Origin: JAAZKI01 sp012799905 | Lineage (GTDB): Bacteria; Verrucomicrobiota; Lentisphaeria; Oligosphaerales; Oligosphaeraceae | DNA length: 64,000 nucleotides | Assembly: GCA_050949415.1 (NCBI GenBank) | Contig: JBMNFR010000015.1 | Location: forward strand, 626,500-690,499 | Direction of reading: 5' to 3' | Shown: positions 24,449 through 32,320 of the stretch, piece after piece | Numbering within the stretch: position 1 is the first letter of the stretch | Layout of the letters: the number at the start of each line of letters is the position of its first letter | Made by a program: the position numbers and the translations under genes | The notes under the pieces: model-generated | What the model was told of the DNA's origin: nothing | The model's input: only the letters and a program-made list of their open reading frames with translations | The model's database searches: none

Positions 24449-25252
24449 TTATAGGCTGGTGATGACCCTGGTCTCCTCGTAGCCCGTGGGCCACTCGCCG
24501 CTCTGGAGACACTTGCGGTAGCGCGCGAGCGCGGCCTCGTTTACCGTCTCGGCCTGTTCCAGCACGTCGTCGGAAAGCTCCCACACGCCCGTGCTGAACG
24601 GCTCGTTCTTCTCGACGGCGACGAGGTGGACGGGCACGGTCTCGCCCGTTGCCTCGCGCAGCACGGCGCGGTAGAAGGCCATCTGGTAGATGTAGCCGAA
24701 GCGCCTGCAGTCGCCCTCGAACCACTTGAGGCTGTCGCAGGTCTTGAGGTCGACGATGCCGTGTCCTGGGGAGAACCAGTCAAGGCGTATCTGGCAGGGG
24801 ACGCCGCGGTATTCGGCGCGGACGACGCCCTCGGCTGCGCCGCTGTCCAGCAGCGCGCTGGCGGTCGGGTGCGTCCAGACCGACTTCTGGAGCTTCACGA
24901 TGAAGCCATAGTCCCTGGGGCTGACGATCTCGCGGGTCTGCGAGGACAGCCATTCGGCGTATGCCTTGGTGGACTTGCCGTATGGCTCGCCCGTCTTGGG
25001 GTTCACTGGGCCGTCGGCCACGACGTACTGCTCGTCGAAGGCGTCTTTCCCCTCAAGGATGAGGCAGTGGGCGGCGCGTCCGAGCGCCAGCGCCGGGCTT
25101 TCCGCCTCGGCGATTTCGCCATTGGTCTTGCGGCGATAGAGTTCGGGGGATTCGCGGAAGTCGGCCAATAGATGGCTCGACATGTACTGGCCGCTCCTGC
25201 TGGCGGCGTGGTACTCCTCCGCGGGGATGGATAGGAATCTGTCTGTGTTCAT
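24449..25252 (-). CDS. Phage RecE-like 5'-3' exonuclease (PD-(D/E)XK, DUF3799-like)
   Basis: This 267-residue protein is the intact counterpart of the fragment at 5726. The nuclease core is HGIVDLKTCDSLKWFEGDC (Asp and Lys of the PD-(D/E)XK motif) with the upstream Glu in VRAEYRGVPCQIRLDW; QMAFYRAVL is the conserved QxxxY. It resects double-strand ends to make 3' ssDNA overhangs for annealing by DUF669/ATPase partners. The ATG at 25252 is chosen because the other copy starts at the same codon. It is first gene of the long minus-strand early operon. Confidence 0.9.
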   Translation of the reverse strand: MNTDRFLSIPAEEYHAASRSGQYMSSHLLADFRESPELYRRKTNGEIAEAESPALALGRAAHCLILEGKDAFDEQYVVADGPVNPKTGEPYGKSTKAYAEWLSSQTREIVSPRDYGFIVKLQKSVWTHPTASALLDSGAAEGVVRAEYRGVPCQIRLDWFSPGHGIVDLKTCDSLKWFEGDCRRFGYIYQMAFYRAVLREATGETVPVHLVAVEKNEPFSTGVWELSDDVLEQAETVNEAALARYRKCLQSGEWPTGYEETRVITSL

Positions 25253-25362
25253 TGTTGCCCCTTTGATTCGGTGGTAGTCTGAAAGGCGGCGAATCATTCG
25301 CCTGCCCACTGTCGTTAATGCTAATTCGGGGGGTCGATGACACATGGACCGCGAAAAAAGGC

Positions 25363-25399
25363 AAAAAAAATCCCGCCCAGGGGGGAACCGGGGCGGGAT
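25363..25399 (-). terminator. Terminator in the leader of the early operon
   Basis: On the minus strand ATCCCGCCC pairs with GGGCGGGAT across a C-rich loop and is followed by eight T. It lies 111-147 nt upstream of the exonuclease start, in the same orientation as the operon, as in the related copy at 5587-5609. Its placement in a leader suggests attenuation or antitermination control. Confidence 0.7.
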
Positions 25400-25593
25400 G
25401 TGAATGGGAAATGCAATTGTCGTCTTAAAAATATGTAGGTCGGATGTGGAAAAATGGCGTTTTTCGCGTTGCAAGAGGAACTTGAGCGGTTACATTATGA
25501 GAGTGTTTGTGTGCGCGCACAAAGCGCGACCTTAACCCGACAACAAGGAGTAACCCAGTTACAAGAAATAGCGTAATCTTTTTTCTGACATAA

Positions 25594-25612
25594 CCAGCCC
25601 TATACGGGCTGG
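25594..25612. repeat. Perfect short hairpin
   Basis: CCAGCCC and GGGCTGG flank a 5-nt loop. It lies directly before the larger nested structure at 25624-25740 and could be part of the same RNA or a regulatory site. Confidence 0.5.
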
Positions 25613-25623
25613 AGTGGTGCTTT

Positions 25624-25740
25624 GTGATCCTACGAAATTGCGACCTTCAAGAATCACACCATTGCACACGTTGGAGCGCTCCGCTTTGGGCGTCTCTTTT
25701 CGAGCTTTGGTGTGGGCTGTCGCAAGCCTCGTAGGATCAC
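25624..25740 (+). ncRNA. Candidate structured RNA with nested helices
   Basis: Three perfectly complementary helices are nested: GTGATCCTACGA (25624-25635) with its complement at 25729-25740, TTGCGAC (25638-25644) with 25719-25725, and CACACCA (25655-25661) with 25708-25714. Inside, GAGCGC can pair with GCGUCUC across an 11-nt loop. A run of six T follows at about 25754-25759. Strand is guessed from the T run. There is no recognised family; a DNA-level inverted repeat or mobile element end is the alternative. Confidence 0.45.
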
Positions 25741-25861
25741 GGATTGAGGCGCTCTTTTTTATGCCCGTGACCAAAGCATTTGAGGGTGTTCAATCGATGA
25801 GGATTTTTCAAGGAGAATGGTTGTCTCTGTGACAATAGTTGAGTAATTAAGGAGAGAAAAA

Positions 25862-26479
25862 ATGCAAAAGAAAATGCTTGTGTGTTTCTTGGTTCTGTCT
25901 TCCCTACTGTGCTTTCAAGCCTTTGCCAAGGATTTCAAATTGATCAGCGTAGAGGCTCCGAACTCATATGTAAGGAATGCTTGCGGTGATAAGTTTAAAT
26001 TGGCGAAAACGGTGTTATATGTTGAGGTTCAGGCCGGTTCCGATGTCGTATGGCGTTCAAAAGGGCAGAGCATAGCAGGGTATAAAAGCAGTTATCATTT
26101 CAATGAGAAGTTTTCGATAGATGACAACGAGAGCAACGTTGTTATCAGAATTATGGTTGGGGAAAAGGAAGCAGTTGAACGTGGATTGCGCGCAGCTGGA
26201 GGCGCGGCAGGAGGCGCAGGCATTGGCGCATTGATCGGTGCAATTGCGGCAGGGGTTTGCACAGGCGGTCTTGGAGCGCCAGCAGGCGCGGCCATTGGCG
26301 CGGCCATCGGGGGAGCAAGCGGGGCTGCTGTTGTTCAGCTTGCACCAATTGAGGGAAGTCGGGAGGTCCAATCTTTTGCTTTCTATTCCTTGTCTGGAGT
26401 TTCTGGCAAGCACTCTCGTGATTGTGGAAATGGAGACATTTTGGCAGATGGACAGAAAATTGAAATTGAAATCAAATAA
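25862..26479 (+). CDS. Exported protein with a glycine-zipper region
   Basis: The 205-residue protein has a signal peptide (MQKKMLVCFLVLSSLLCFQA, cleavage likely after AFA) and a long Gly/Ala-rich stretch (about residues 107-160, AAGGAAGGAGIGALIGAIAA) with GxxxG-like spacing, typical of glycine-zipper membrane-associating segments. The remainder is beta-rich and contains a few Cys. It starts at an ATG after AAGGAGAG and is the first gene of a three-gene, lower-GC operon. No family is recognised; insertion into a membrane is inferred from composition. Confidence 0.65.
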   Translation: MQKKMLVCFLVLSSLLCFQAFAKDFKLISVEAPNSYVRNACGDKFKLAKTVLYVEVQAGSDVVWRSKGQSIAGYKSSYHFNEKFSIDDNESNVVIRIMVGEKEAVERGLRAAGGAAGGAGIGALIGAIAAGVCTGGLGAPAGAAIGAAIGGASGAAVVQLAPIEGSREVQSFAFYSLSGVSGKHSRDCGNGDILADGQKIEIEIK

Positions 26480-26493
26480 GGAAGCGCCGTCCT

Positions 26494-27090
26494 ATGAAAT
26501 GTCCTTTTTTTGTTATAGTGGGAATGTGTTTCTGCGGCTGTCTGCTGGCGGCTGAGAACTTTGATTTGTCTGCTTTGAAAGAACAAGTCAATAATCTTGT
26601 AAAGACAGAAGCATCAAGGGAACTGACAGTCGCGAACTGCAAGCCAGACAAGCGAATTACATCCCTGATGGGGGAAATTGACTCGATTGGCCAGAAGCTA
26701 ATGTCGCAGGAAAACCAGAGTGATGATGTTATGGAATTAAGTGAAAAATGCCTGGCAATTCTCTCGGCATTGCGGGAACGCCGTGTATATGCCTATATGC
26801 TGTGGGCGGAAGGACGCTTGGAGGGGGCATCGCGCGGAAGGTACGCAAACTTGAAGTCCTTGTCTCAAAGCGATCTTATCAAGCTGTATGAGTTTTTAAG
26901 CGACATCAACATATCCATCATCAGAGAGAACATGCTCAATAGAGAGATTATGTCGAAACTTGCTGAAATCTACGATTGCCTGGACAACAGCAATAAGCCG
27001 ACAGTCCGAATCAAAGCAATACAGCAGCAGCGTGACCCCCTATCCAATGTCACCAATGTCCCAATAAGGAAATCGCTTGATGACTTCTAA
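26494..27090 (+). CDS. Exported helical protein of unknown function
   Basis: The 198-residue product begins MKCPFFVIVGMCFCGCLLAA (signal peptide; Cys residues near the cleavage site make a lipoprotein possible but the lipobox is atypical). It is then mostly helical, with probable coiled-coil segments (SLMGEIDSIGQKLMSQENQS, EKCLAILSALRERRVYAYML). It follows the first gene by 14 bases and overlaps the next by 11, so the three genes are co-transcribed. Its function is unknown; a chaperone or partner for the neighbour is conceivable. Confidence 0.6.
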   Translation: MKCPFFVIVGMCFCGCLLAAENFDLSALKEQVNNLVKTEASRELTVANCKPDKRITSLMGEIDSIGQKLMSQENQSDDVMELSEKCLAILSALRERRVYAYMLWAEGRLEGASRGRYANLKSLSQSDLIKLYEFLSDINISIIRENMLNREIMSKLAEIYDCLDNSNKPTVRIKAIQQQRDPLSNVTNVPIRKSLDDF

Positions 27091-28048
27091 AACCATAGTT
27101 TTTCTTCTTTTTACGCTGATAGTTCCCCTTTTTTCCGTTGAAAAGGGCAATGAATATACGGGAGCTGTAGCAGTCTTGCGTCCCGTATTGTTTCGTAGCG
27201 AGTTTGTCAGCCGTTCAACTTTAAGAACATTGCAACAATATAGCCAACAGGTGGGATATACGGCTTTTGGCTACCCAGATTTCGGGCAGGCTGTTATAAC
27301 CCGTGACCTGTGCTTCTGGGAAACAAAACTTGCTCAAACAAGATATTACGCACGATACCTCAACAAGGTCTATAGGAATTATTACATGGAGCATCCAGAG
27401 ATTTTCTCAAAAGAAACCGTTGAGGCGGCAAGATTGGGCGAAAGCTGGAAAAATCCAGTTCTGAAAGATGGCACAAAATTAGAGTGGCATCACGGAAAGA
27501 ACGGTTATGAACTGCGTCCGCAGCCAGAGCACCATTCTCTTGAACATGTTGGTGGAGCAAAAACCTGGGGATACAAATATGCAGAGGCCGCACAAAGACT
27601 TCCTAATCGTGAAATTATACTCACTGCCCAGCGATGGGGTAAATTTGCCGCACTGGAATTGGCTTTTTCAACCATTGGTCTTGCGGCGACGGGTGAAACA
27701 TCGCCGGAAGCGTACATCGTGAACACAACAGCATCCGCAACTGCTGGCTTTCTGGCATGGGGAGTTGAGTCTCTCATTATAACAGCCTATCCCTTGACCC
27801 AGGGAAGCACGCCGTTGTTTATCGGTGGCTGTATGGTCAATATTGGCGGACCGGCAAGTTGGATAGCAAGTGGGGTATTCTTCCTGTCAAAGTATGCCAT
27901 AATGAGTGGCTGGAAAGCCTACCAGGTACATGTGGCGATGGAAGTTGAGCAAAGGTGCAGGGACGGCGAGAAACAAGTTCGTTTTATGCTTTTGAAAAAG
28001 AACATAAAGCAAAACAGCAATGTTCTTCTGTCTTTTGTCCAAGAATAA
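27080..28048 (+). CDS. Exported WHH-type nuclease-like protein with hydrophobic tail
   Basis: The 322-residue protein starts at the ATG at 27080 (an upstream TTG is less likely) with a signal-like MTSKTIVFLLFTLIVPLFS. A central region reads KLEWHHGKNG then PEHHSLEHVGGAKTWG: the spacing W136-H137-H138, H151-H152, H156, GG158-159 and W163 resembles the WHH family of HNH/endonuclease VII nuclease domains found in polymorphic toxins. Two or three hydrophobic helices follow (about residues 190-275). It could be a secreted toxin-like nuclease that inserts in a membrane. No immunity gene is recognised. The upstream two exported proteins overlap or abut it. Confidence 0.6.
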   Translation: MTSKTIVFLLFTLIVPLFSVEKGNEYTGAVAVLRPVLFRSEFVSRSTLRTLQQYSQQVGYTAFGYPDFGQAVITRDLCFWETKLAQTRYYARYLNKVYRNYYMEHPEIFSKETVEAARLGESWKNPVLKDGTKLEWHHGKNGYELRPQPEHHSLEHVGGAKTWGYKYAEAAQRLPNREIILTAQRWGKFAALELAFSTIGLAATGETSPEAYIVNTTASATAGFLAWGVESLIITAYPLTQGSTPLFIGGCMVNIGGPASWIASGVFFLSKYAIMSGWKAYQVHVAMEVEQRCRDGEKQVRFMLLKKNIKQNSNVLLSFVQE

Positions 28049-28338
28049 GATTCTATCAGACACAGGCCCGACACAGCCACGACTAAAAATCCCCGCTGCC
28101 CGGATTGGGGCGGCGGAAAACGGAGACGCGGAATATCGGTTGTTATATGGTGTCCATCGGCGGCGAGCCGCGTCTCTTTACACAGGGGAAGTCCACAGGG
28201 GAATTTGCTTTACTGTATGATTATTTCTGGGGCGTCGGCTTGAAAACGCCGTGGTCGGTTGTATCTTATTTCTGCAACAGGTTAGAAACTGTAGAGACAA
28301 GAAGCTGTTTCGTAGCGAATGCTCCACCATTCTCGTAA

Positions 28339-28377
28339 AAAAGCGCGACCGAGTGCCGATACTCAGGTCGCGCTTTT
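28339..28377. terminator. Strong hairpin terminator after the exported-protein operon
   Basis: AAAGCGCGACC pairs with GGTCGCGCTTT around a 15-nt loop; A and T runs on both sides make it usable in either direction. It lies about 290 bp after the last gene of the operon. Confidence 0.65.
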
Positions 28378-28640
28378 ATTTTTCTATATCCCGTTCAATC
28401 AAAGAGATTTGAAAACTTTCCCGTTCGATCTATCGCCGACGGAGAATTCTCTGTTTTTACCGTTTCCCCCATCTTTCGAGCCGTTCCCTGGCAAATTCTC
28501 TGTTCGCACCGACACCGAGTGCTGATGGCTTTAAGTGTTTAAGTCGCAATCGATAGCAAAAAAACATCCGATTCCGTCAAAAATCAAAACAGAGAATGGC
28601 TGATGAGTTCATTGCCCGAAGTAAGTTTCGTCGAAATGTT
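28378..28640. other. Gene-free stretch
   Basis: No gene, repeat or RNA is recognised in this low-GC spacer between a terminator and an IS-damaged gene remnant. Two copies of a GAATTCTCTGTT-like or AAATTCTCTGTT motif occur at about 28443 and 28492. Confidence 0.35.
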
Positions 28641-28850
28641 CTATCCGACACGACCTTGCCGTTTTTTGCCCCAATGGGAGTTCCCATACCCCTTTAACAG
28701 ATCAAAGTCTTTGCAGGCGCTCCAGAGGACTTGAATTTCTTTGTTGCTGGCGTCGCCGAGAATGCGCGATACGGTACCTTTATCGCGACCGATCTGTTCT
28801 CCGAGGAACTGTAGTGTTGGTGGCTTAAGAAATTGGGCTCTTCCGGGTTT
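28641..28850 (-). pseudogene. C-terminal remnant of a DNA-binding protein
   Basis: The minus strand reads RAQFLKPPTLQFLGEQIGRD and then KGTVSRILGDASNKEI, QVLWSACKDFDLLKGYGNSH and WGKKRQGRVG before a stop at 28641-28643. The LGEQIGRDKGTVSRILG part is a convincing helix-turn-helix. No start exists: the upstream side is cut at the border with the ISL3 transposase end. The function is unknown. Confidence 0.4.
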
Positions 28851-28865
28851 TGCGAAAAAACATGG

Positions 28866-30115
28866 TCATTTTGAGCAGGAACTCAGCATTCTCTTGGTTA
28901 GCACCATTGACGGCAATTCATAAACTTTCAGTTTTAAGTACTCATAGTCACGATATCCGTAGGCTTGTGCAATCAGGTGCCGTATCTTGTTGTTGAACCC
29001 CTCGGAGGCTGCGTTGGTCAACCGGTCAAACTTCCAGTAGGCGCAGATTCCATCCAAATGCCTTTCAACGGTCCTTCCCATCGTATTCAGCTCGGGGATG
29101 TCCAAGCGCCGGCAAACGCCTGCCCATGTAGCCAGCAGCTGCCGCGCCTCGTTCTCGTCATCGGCCAATTGATAGATTTTGATCAGGTACTCCTTCATCG
29201 TCCAGGCGTCATGGAGGTCCTGGGAGACATGCCGGAGCTCCTCCACCTCGAGCCTTTCGTCATCCGTGAGGTTGTCTGCCTTGTGCAGGAGCAGCCAGCG
29301 CTTCCCCTTCAGCCGCTGGTGAGCTTCCTCCTCCATCATGCCCTGGACTTTCCTGCGTACCTGGTCCAGCTTCTGGTTCATCAGCTGAATGACGTGGAAG
29401 TGGTCATAGACCACCGTCGCATTGAGAAGGTTGTCCCTCACCCACTTGGCGTAGGCATTGCTCATGTCCATGCAGACCGCCTCGATGTTGGCCCTGAACC
29501 GGTTGATCCGGGCATTGAAGGGAGTCAATGCCTCGCTGCCCTTGCCGTCGCCGGTGAACAGCACCGCCCCGCTTTCCATGTCCCGAACCACGGTCATGTA
29601 CTTTTGCCGCCTCTTCCATCAACCCATTCATGCCCGACGTGAATCTCGTCGATGCCGATGACGCGGACATCAGACATGCGAATCCGACGGTATTTCCTGG
29701 TCAGCCAGTCTTTCTCCAAATTCTTGACTGTATCCCAGTCCAGGCCGTAGTACCTGGAGATGGCGCTCAGGCTCATTTCCCTTCGCAGTTCAAGGATGGT
29801 ACGGGCCAGGGAGCGGGTAATGCGACTCTTGGGGTGGGGGAGGAATTCCAGATTTTCATAGGAGCGACTCCCGCACTTCCGGCAATAGATCCGATGGACT
29901 GCAACTTCGAGGATGAGCTTGTTGGGGCCTATGCCTTGGCCGCGGATCTGGCGGTCGCGGGCATGGTAGGGCTTGACATCGCGGGAGCGGCAGTTCGGGC
30001 AGCTGTGCTCCTTGCGTTCGATTCTTGTGTAGTTGGTGTCTCCTATGAATTTCGTGGAGACGTGGTTGAAACCCCTGATTTTTTGATTATGGTAGATTGA
30101 GCTGGTCGTCGTCAT
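28866..30115 (-). pseudogene. Frameshifted ISL3-family transposase
   Basis: The N-terminal part (MTTTSSIYHNQKIRGF, ATG at 30115 after GGAGGTTTAC) includes a zinc-ribbon (CPNC and CRKC pairs) and the first catalytic Asp in VIGIDEIHVGHEW. The frame breaks after WVDGRGGK at an AAAA run (29602-29605 on the opposite strand). The rest, beginning MTVVRDMESGAVLFTGDG, carries VYDHFHVIQLM (second Asp) and RLTNAASEGFNNKIRHLIAQ (Glu), so the DDE triad would be complete if one A were added. ISL3 transposases are normally one frame, so this copy is probably dead, unless the tract is miscalled. Confidence 0.85.
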
Positions 30116-30210
30116 GTAAACCTCCATGTTAAGGGTTACGCGATAACACATAACATAGGGCTGACGACGGCCAGCTTCAAAGTTTTTTTCTCGCCGGTAA
30201 AGTCATGATT

Positions 30211-30251
30211 GGCCTTCTGAAAGGAAATGTTTTCATTTTCTTTCAGAAGCC
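30211..30251. repeat. Hairpin next to the IS cluster
   Basis: GGCCTTCTGAAAG at the left can pair with CTTTCAGAAGCC at the right, with AAATG and CATTT closing inside. It lies immediately before a bigger hairpin at 30270-30379. It may be part of an IS end or an RNA. Confidence 0.5.
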
Positions 30252-30269
30252 AATCTTGACGATGTTGCA

Positions 30270-30379
30270 CTTTGGAAAGGGCCGGAGGCAAGGGCTTTCA
30301 CGTATAAATGGGGGGAACCGCGAAGCGGGGGGAAACCGTTTATGCCGTGAAAGCCCTTGCCGGAAGGGCATTTCCAAAG
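30270..30379. repeat. Long nested hairpin between two transposase genes
   Basis: Outer arms CTTTGGAAA/TTTCCAAAG (30270-30278 and 30371-30379) enclose a perfect 16-bp stem GGCAAGGGCTTTCACG (30287-30302 with 30346-30361), then ATAAA/TTTAT, then CCGCGAAGCGG with two GGGGGGAA(A)CCG tracts flanking it. Almost every base of the 110 bp is in a helix. This could be a structured RNA or DNA-level recombination or replication structure; no family is recognised. Confidence 0.55.
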
Positions 30380-30494
30380 TACGGCGGAGAACTCCGACCG
30401 CTTCTTGATGCCCCTCTAAGCCACGGCAGAGAGTGAAACTTTATCTTTTTCCCAAACACCGGAAGAACCTTATATATTCGTCATCGGAGGGCAT

Positions 30495-31607
30495 ATGAAA
30501 CAGACGAATACGCTGAAGCGGCTGAATGCCGTTATGAAAGATATAGACGGGGACAATACACAGGTTCTGCGGTCGATGCAGGATCAGATTGACTATCTGC
30601 GCGAGAAGGTCGAGATTTTGGAAGAGGTACTTGAAGAGAAAACCGGCAAAAGCCAGCCGGAGTTTTCGGAACAGCAGAAGAAGCGGCTGGCGCAACGCGG
30701 TCGGAAGCTGAACGAGTACCTGCTTTCGGTCGTCGAGCCCACGTTCGCGCCGGGAACCGTCCACGGCTGGTATCGGGAGCTGATCGCCGAGAAGTACGAC
30801 AGCACCGGCGACGGGCAAAAGAAACGCGGCAGGAAGCCGATCTCGCCGGAGATCGTCGAAAAGGTTCTGTTCTTTCAGGAACGGAACCCTGACTGGGGCT
30901 ACGACCGCATCGCCGGAACCATGAAATATCTCGGCTATGATGTTTCCGCATCGACCGTCAGAAAAATCCTGAATGATCGCGGCATCGTTCCCGACCCTGA
31001 GCGTCGAAAACGCGGCGACTGGCAGCAGTTCATCGAAACCCAGCAGTACGTCACCGCCGCTACCGACTTCGCCACAGTCGAGCGCGTCACAGAGCACGGG
31101 CTGGTTCGGGAGCACCTCCTGTTCTTCATGGACATCGGCAGCCGGGAAGTCCGGCTTGGCGGTATCGTCCACAGCCCGGATAGTAACTGGACAACGCAGA
31201 TCGCCCGGAACATGTGCGACATGTGGGATGGCTTCCTGCTCGGCAAGAAATATCTGATCCACGACCGCGACAGCCTGTTCAACCGGCGGTTCGATTCAAT
31301 ATTCGAATCCATCGGGATAACCATAAAGCGGCTGCCGCCGTTCTGCCCGATGATGAACGCCCGTTGCGAGAATTTCATCCGCGCCCTGAAAACGGAATGC
31401 CTGGATAAGATCATATTCAGGACGCGGGAACAGATCCGGCTTGCGACCACGGAGTTCTTGGAGTATTGGAATCATTTCCGGGTTCACGAAGGACTCGGCG
31501 GCAAAATGGTTCTGCCATACCCGGTTGACCCCGATGGCGAGCTTGTCGAGGTGTCGTTCCTCGGCGGCCTGCTCCACGGCTATAAAATGGAGAAACTGGC
31601 GGCATGA
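30495..31607 (+). CDS. rve-type (DDE integrase core) transposase
   Basis: The 370-residue protein has an N-terminal coiled-coil (QDQIDYLREKVEILEEVLEE), a helix-turn-helix (PDWGYDRIAGTMKYLGYDVS) and an rve integrase core with Asp in AATDFATVE, Asp in LIHDRDSLF and Glu in CENFIRALKTECLD, in normal spacing. It therefore looks catalytically intact. It may serve an IS3/IS481-like element, but matching terminal inverted repeats were not found by eye. Just after it lies only the 3' part of uvrA, so the element may have deleted adjacent DNA. Confidence 0.85.
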   Translation: MKQTNTLKRLNAVMKDIDGDNTQVLRSMQDQIDYLREKVEILEEVLEEKTGKSQPEFSEQQKKRLAQRGRKLNEYLLSVVEPTFAPGTVHGWYRELIAEKYDSTGDGQKKRGRKPISPEIVEKVLFFQERNPDWGYDRIAGTMKYLGYDVSASTVRKILNDRGIVPDPERRKRGDWQQFIETQQYVTAATDFATVERVTEHGLVREHLLFFMDIGSREVRLGGIVHSPDSNWTTQIARNMCDMWDGFLLGKKYLIHDRDSLFNRRFDSIFESIGITIKRLPPFCPMMNARCENFIRALKTECLDKIIFRTREQIRLATTEFLEYWNHFRVHEGLGGKMVLPYPVDPDGELVEVSFLGGLLHGYKMEKLAA

Positions 31608-31762
31608 CGGGGAAGAAGGAATTAAAACACCCCCCGTATGGCGCGATCTTTGCGGGATGGGCGGAAAGCCGTTCTCCGAGCGAGAAAACATCCGTTCCGG
31701 ACGGAAGCAAAGCATCCGCAGGCTGATTTCCGCACATGACAATCAAAGACATCGACACTTGG

Positions 31763-31777
31763 TTCGCATAATGCGAA
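31763..31777. repeat. Short palindrome
   Basis: TTCGCAT and ATGCGAA are separated by a single A. It lies between the transposase gene and the uvrA scrap and may be a regulatory site or an element end. Confidence 0.3.
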
Positions 31778-31885
31778 TCAAGGGCGTTGCTCCCTGTAAA
31801 AATCTCGAACTTGCCTCATAACCTATTCATCAACAAAGTGAAAGATTTTTAGAGAAAAGTTCGTGTCTTAAAAAACGACCTCCAC

Positions 31886-32212
31886 GAAGCGCAACGCGTG
31901 AAACTCGCGTCGGAACTCGCCCGCGTGCCGCGCGGCCATACCGTCTATATTCTGGACGAACCGACAACCGGACTGCATCTGGCCGACATCGACCAGCTGC
32001 TCAAGGTGCTCTTCAAGCTCCGGGATCTGGGAAACACCGTGATCGTCATCGAACACAATCTCGATGTCATTAAAACCGCCGATTATATTCTGGATCTCGG
32101 TCCGGAGGGCGGTGACTGCGGCGGCACGATCGTGGCGCGCGGCACCCCGGAGGAAGTGGCCCAAAATCCGGCGTCCCACACCGGGCGTTACCTCAAAAAA
32201 TATCTGGCCTGA
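31886..32212 (+). pseudogene. uvrA: C-terminal scrap of uvrA (excinuclease subunit A)
   Basis: From codon 31886 the frame reads EAQRVKLASELARVPRG, then YILDEPTTGLHLADIDQLLK (Walker B), VIEHNLDVIKTADYILDLGP and RYLKKYLA to a stop at 32212: the last 108 residues of UvrA. The start of the ABC signature (usually LSGGEAQRVKLA) is cut after its first half and preceded by unrelated sequence. About 850 residues, including both N-terminal Walker A motifs and zinc fingers, are gone, so it cannot work in repair. An intact copy may exist elsewhere. Confidence 0.9.
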
Positions 32213-32237
32213 ACACCGGGTTGCGGTTTCTCAAAAA

Positions 32238-32273
32238 AACCCTGCGGAATGCGTATATACATTCCGCAGGGTT
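32238..32273 (-). terminator. Terminator for the PTPS-like gene
   Basis: AACCCTGCGGAAT pairs perfectly with ATTCCGCAGGGTT across a 10-nt loop; the seven A residues on its low-coordinate side give the T run on the minus strand. It lies 48 bp after the stop of the minus-strand PTPS-like gene. Confidence 0.75.
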
Positions 32274-32320
32274 CTGAAAAATCACCGTGCGGATTCACTC
32301 CGCCGGCGATTCACGGAAGC

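Noticed and set aside
25594..25760. Retron msr-msd assignment for the nested stem structure
   Set aside because: No reverse transcriptase gene lies nearby, and the neighbours are exported proteins and phage genes.
25559..25774. Minus-strand 71-codon frame over the nested stem structure
   Set aside because: No ribosome binding site, and the base pairing better explains the sequence; its conservation could not be tested.
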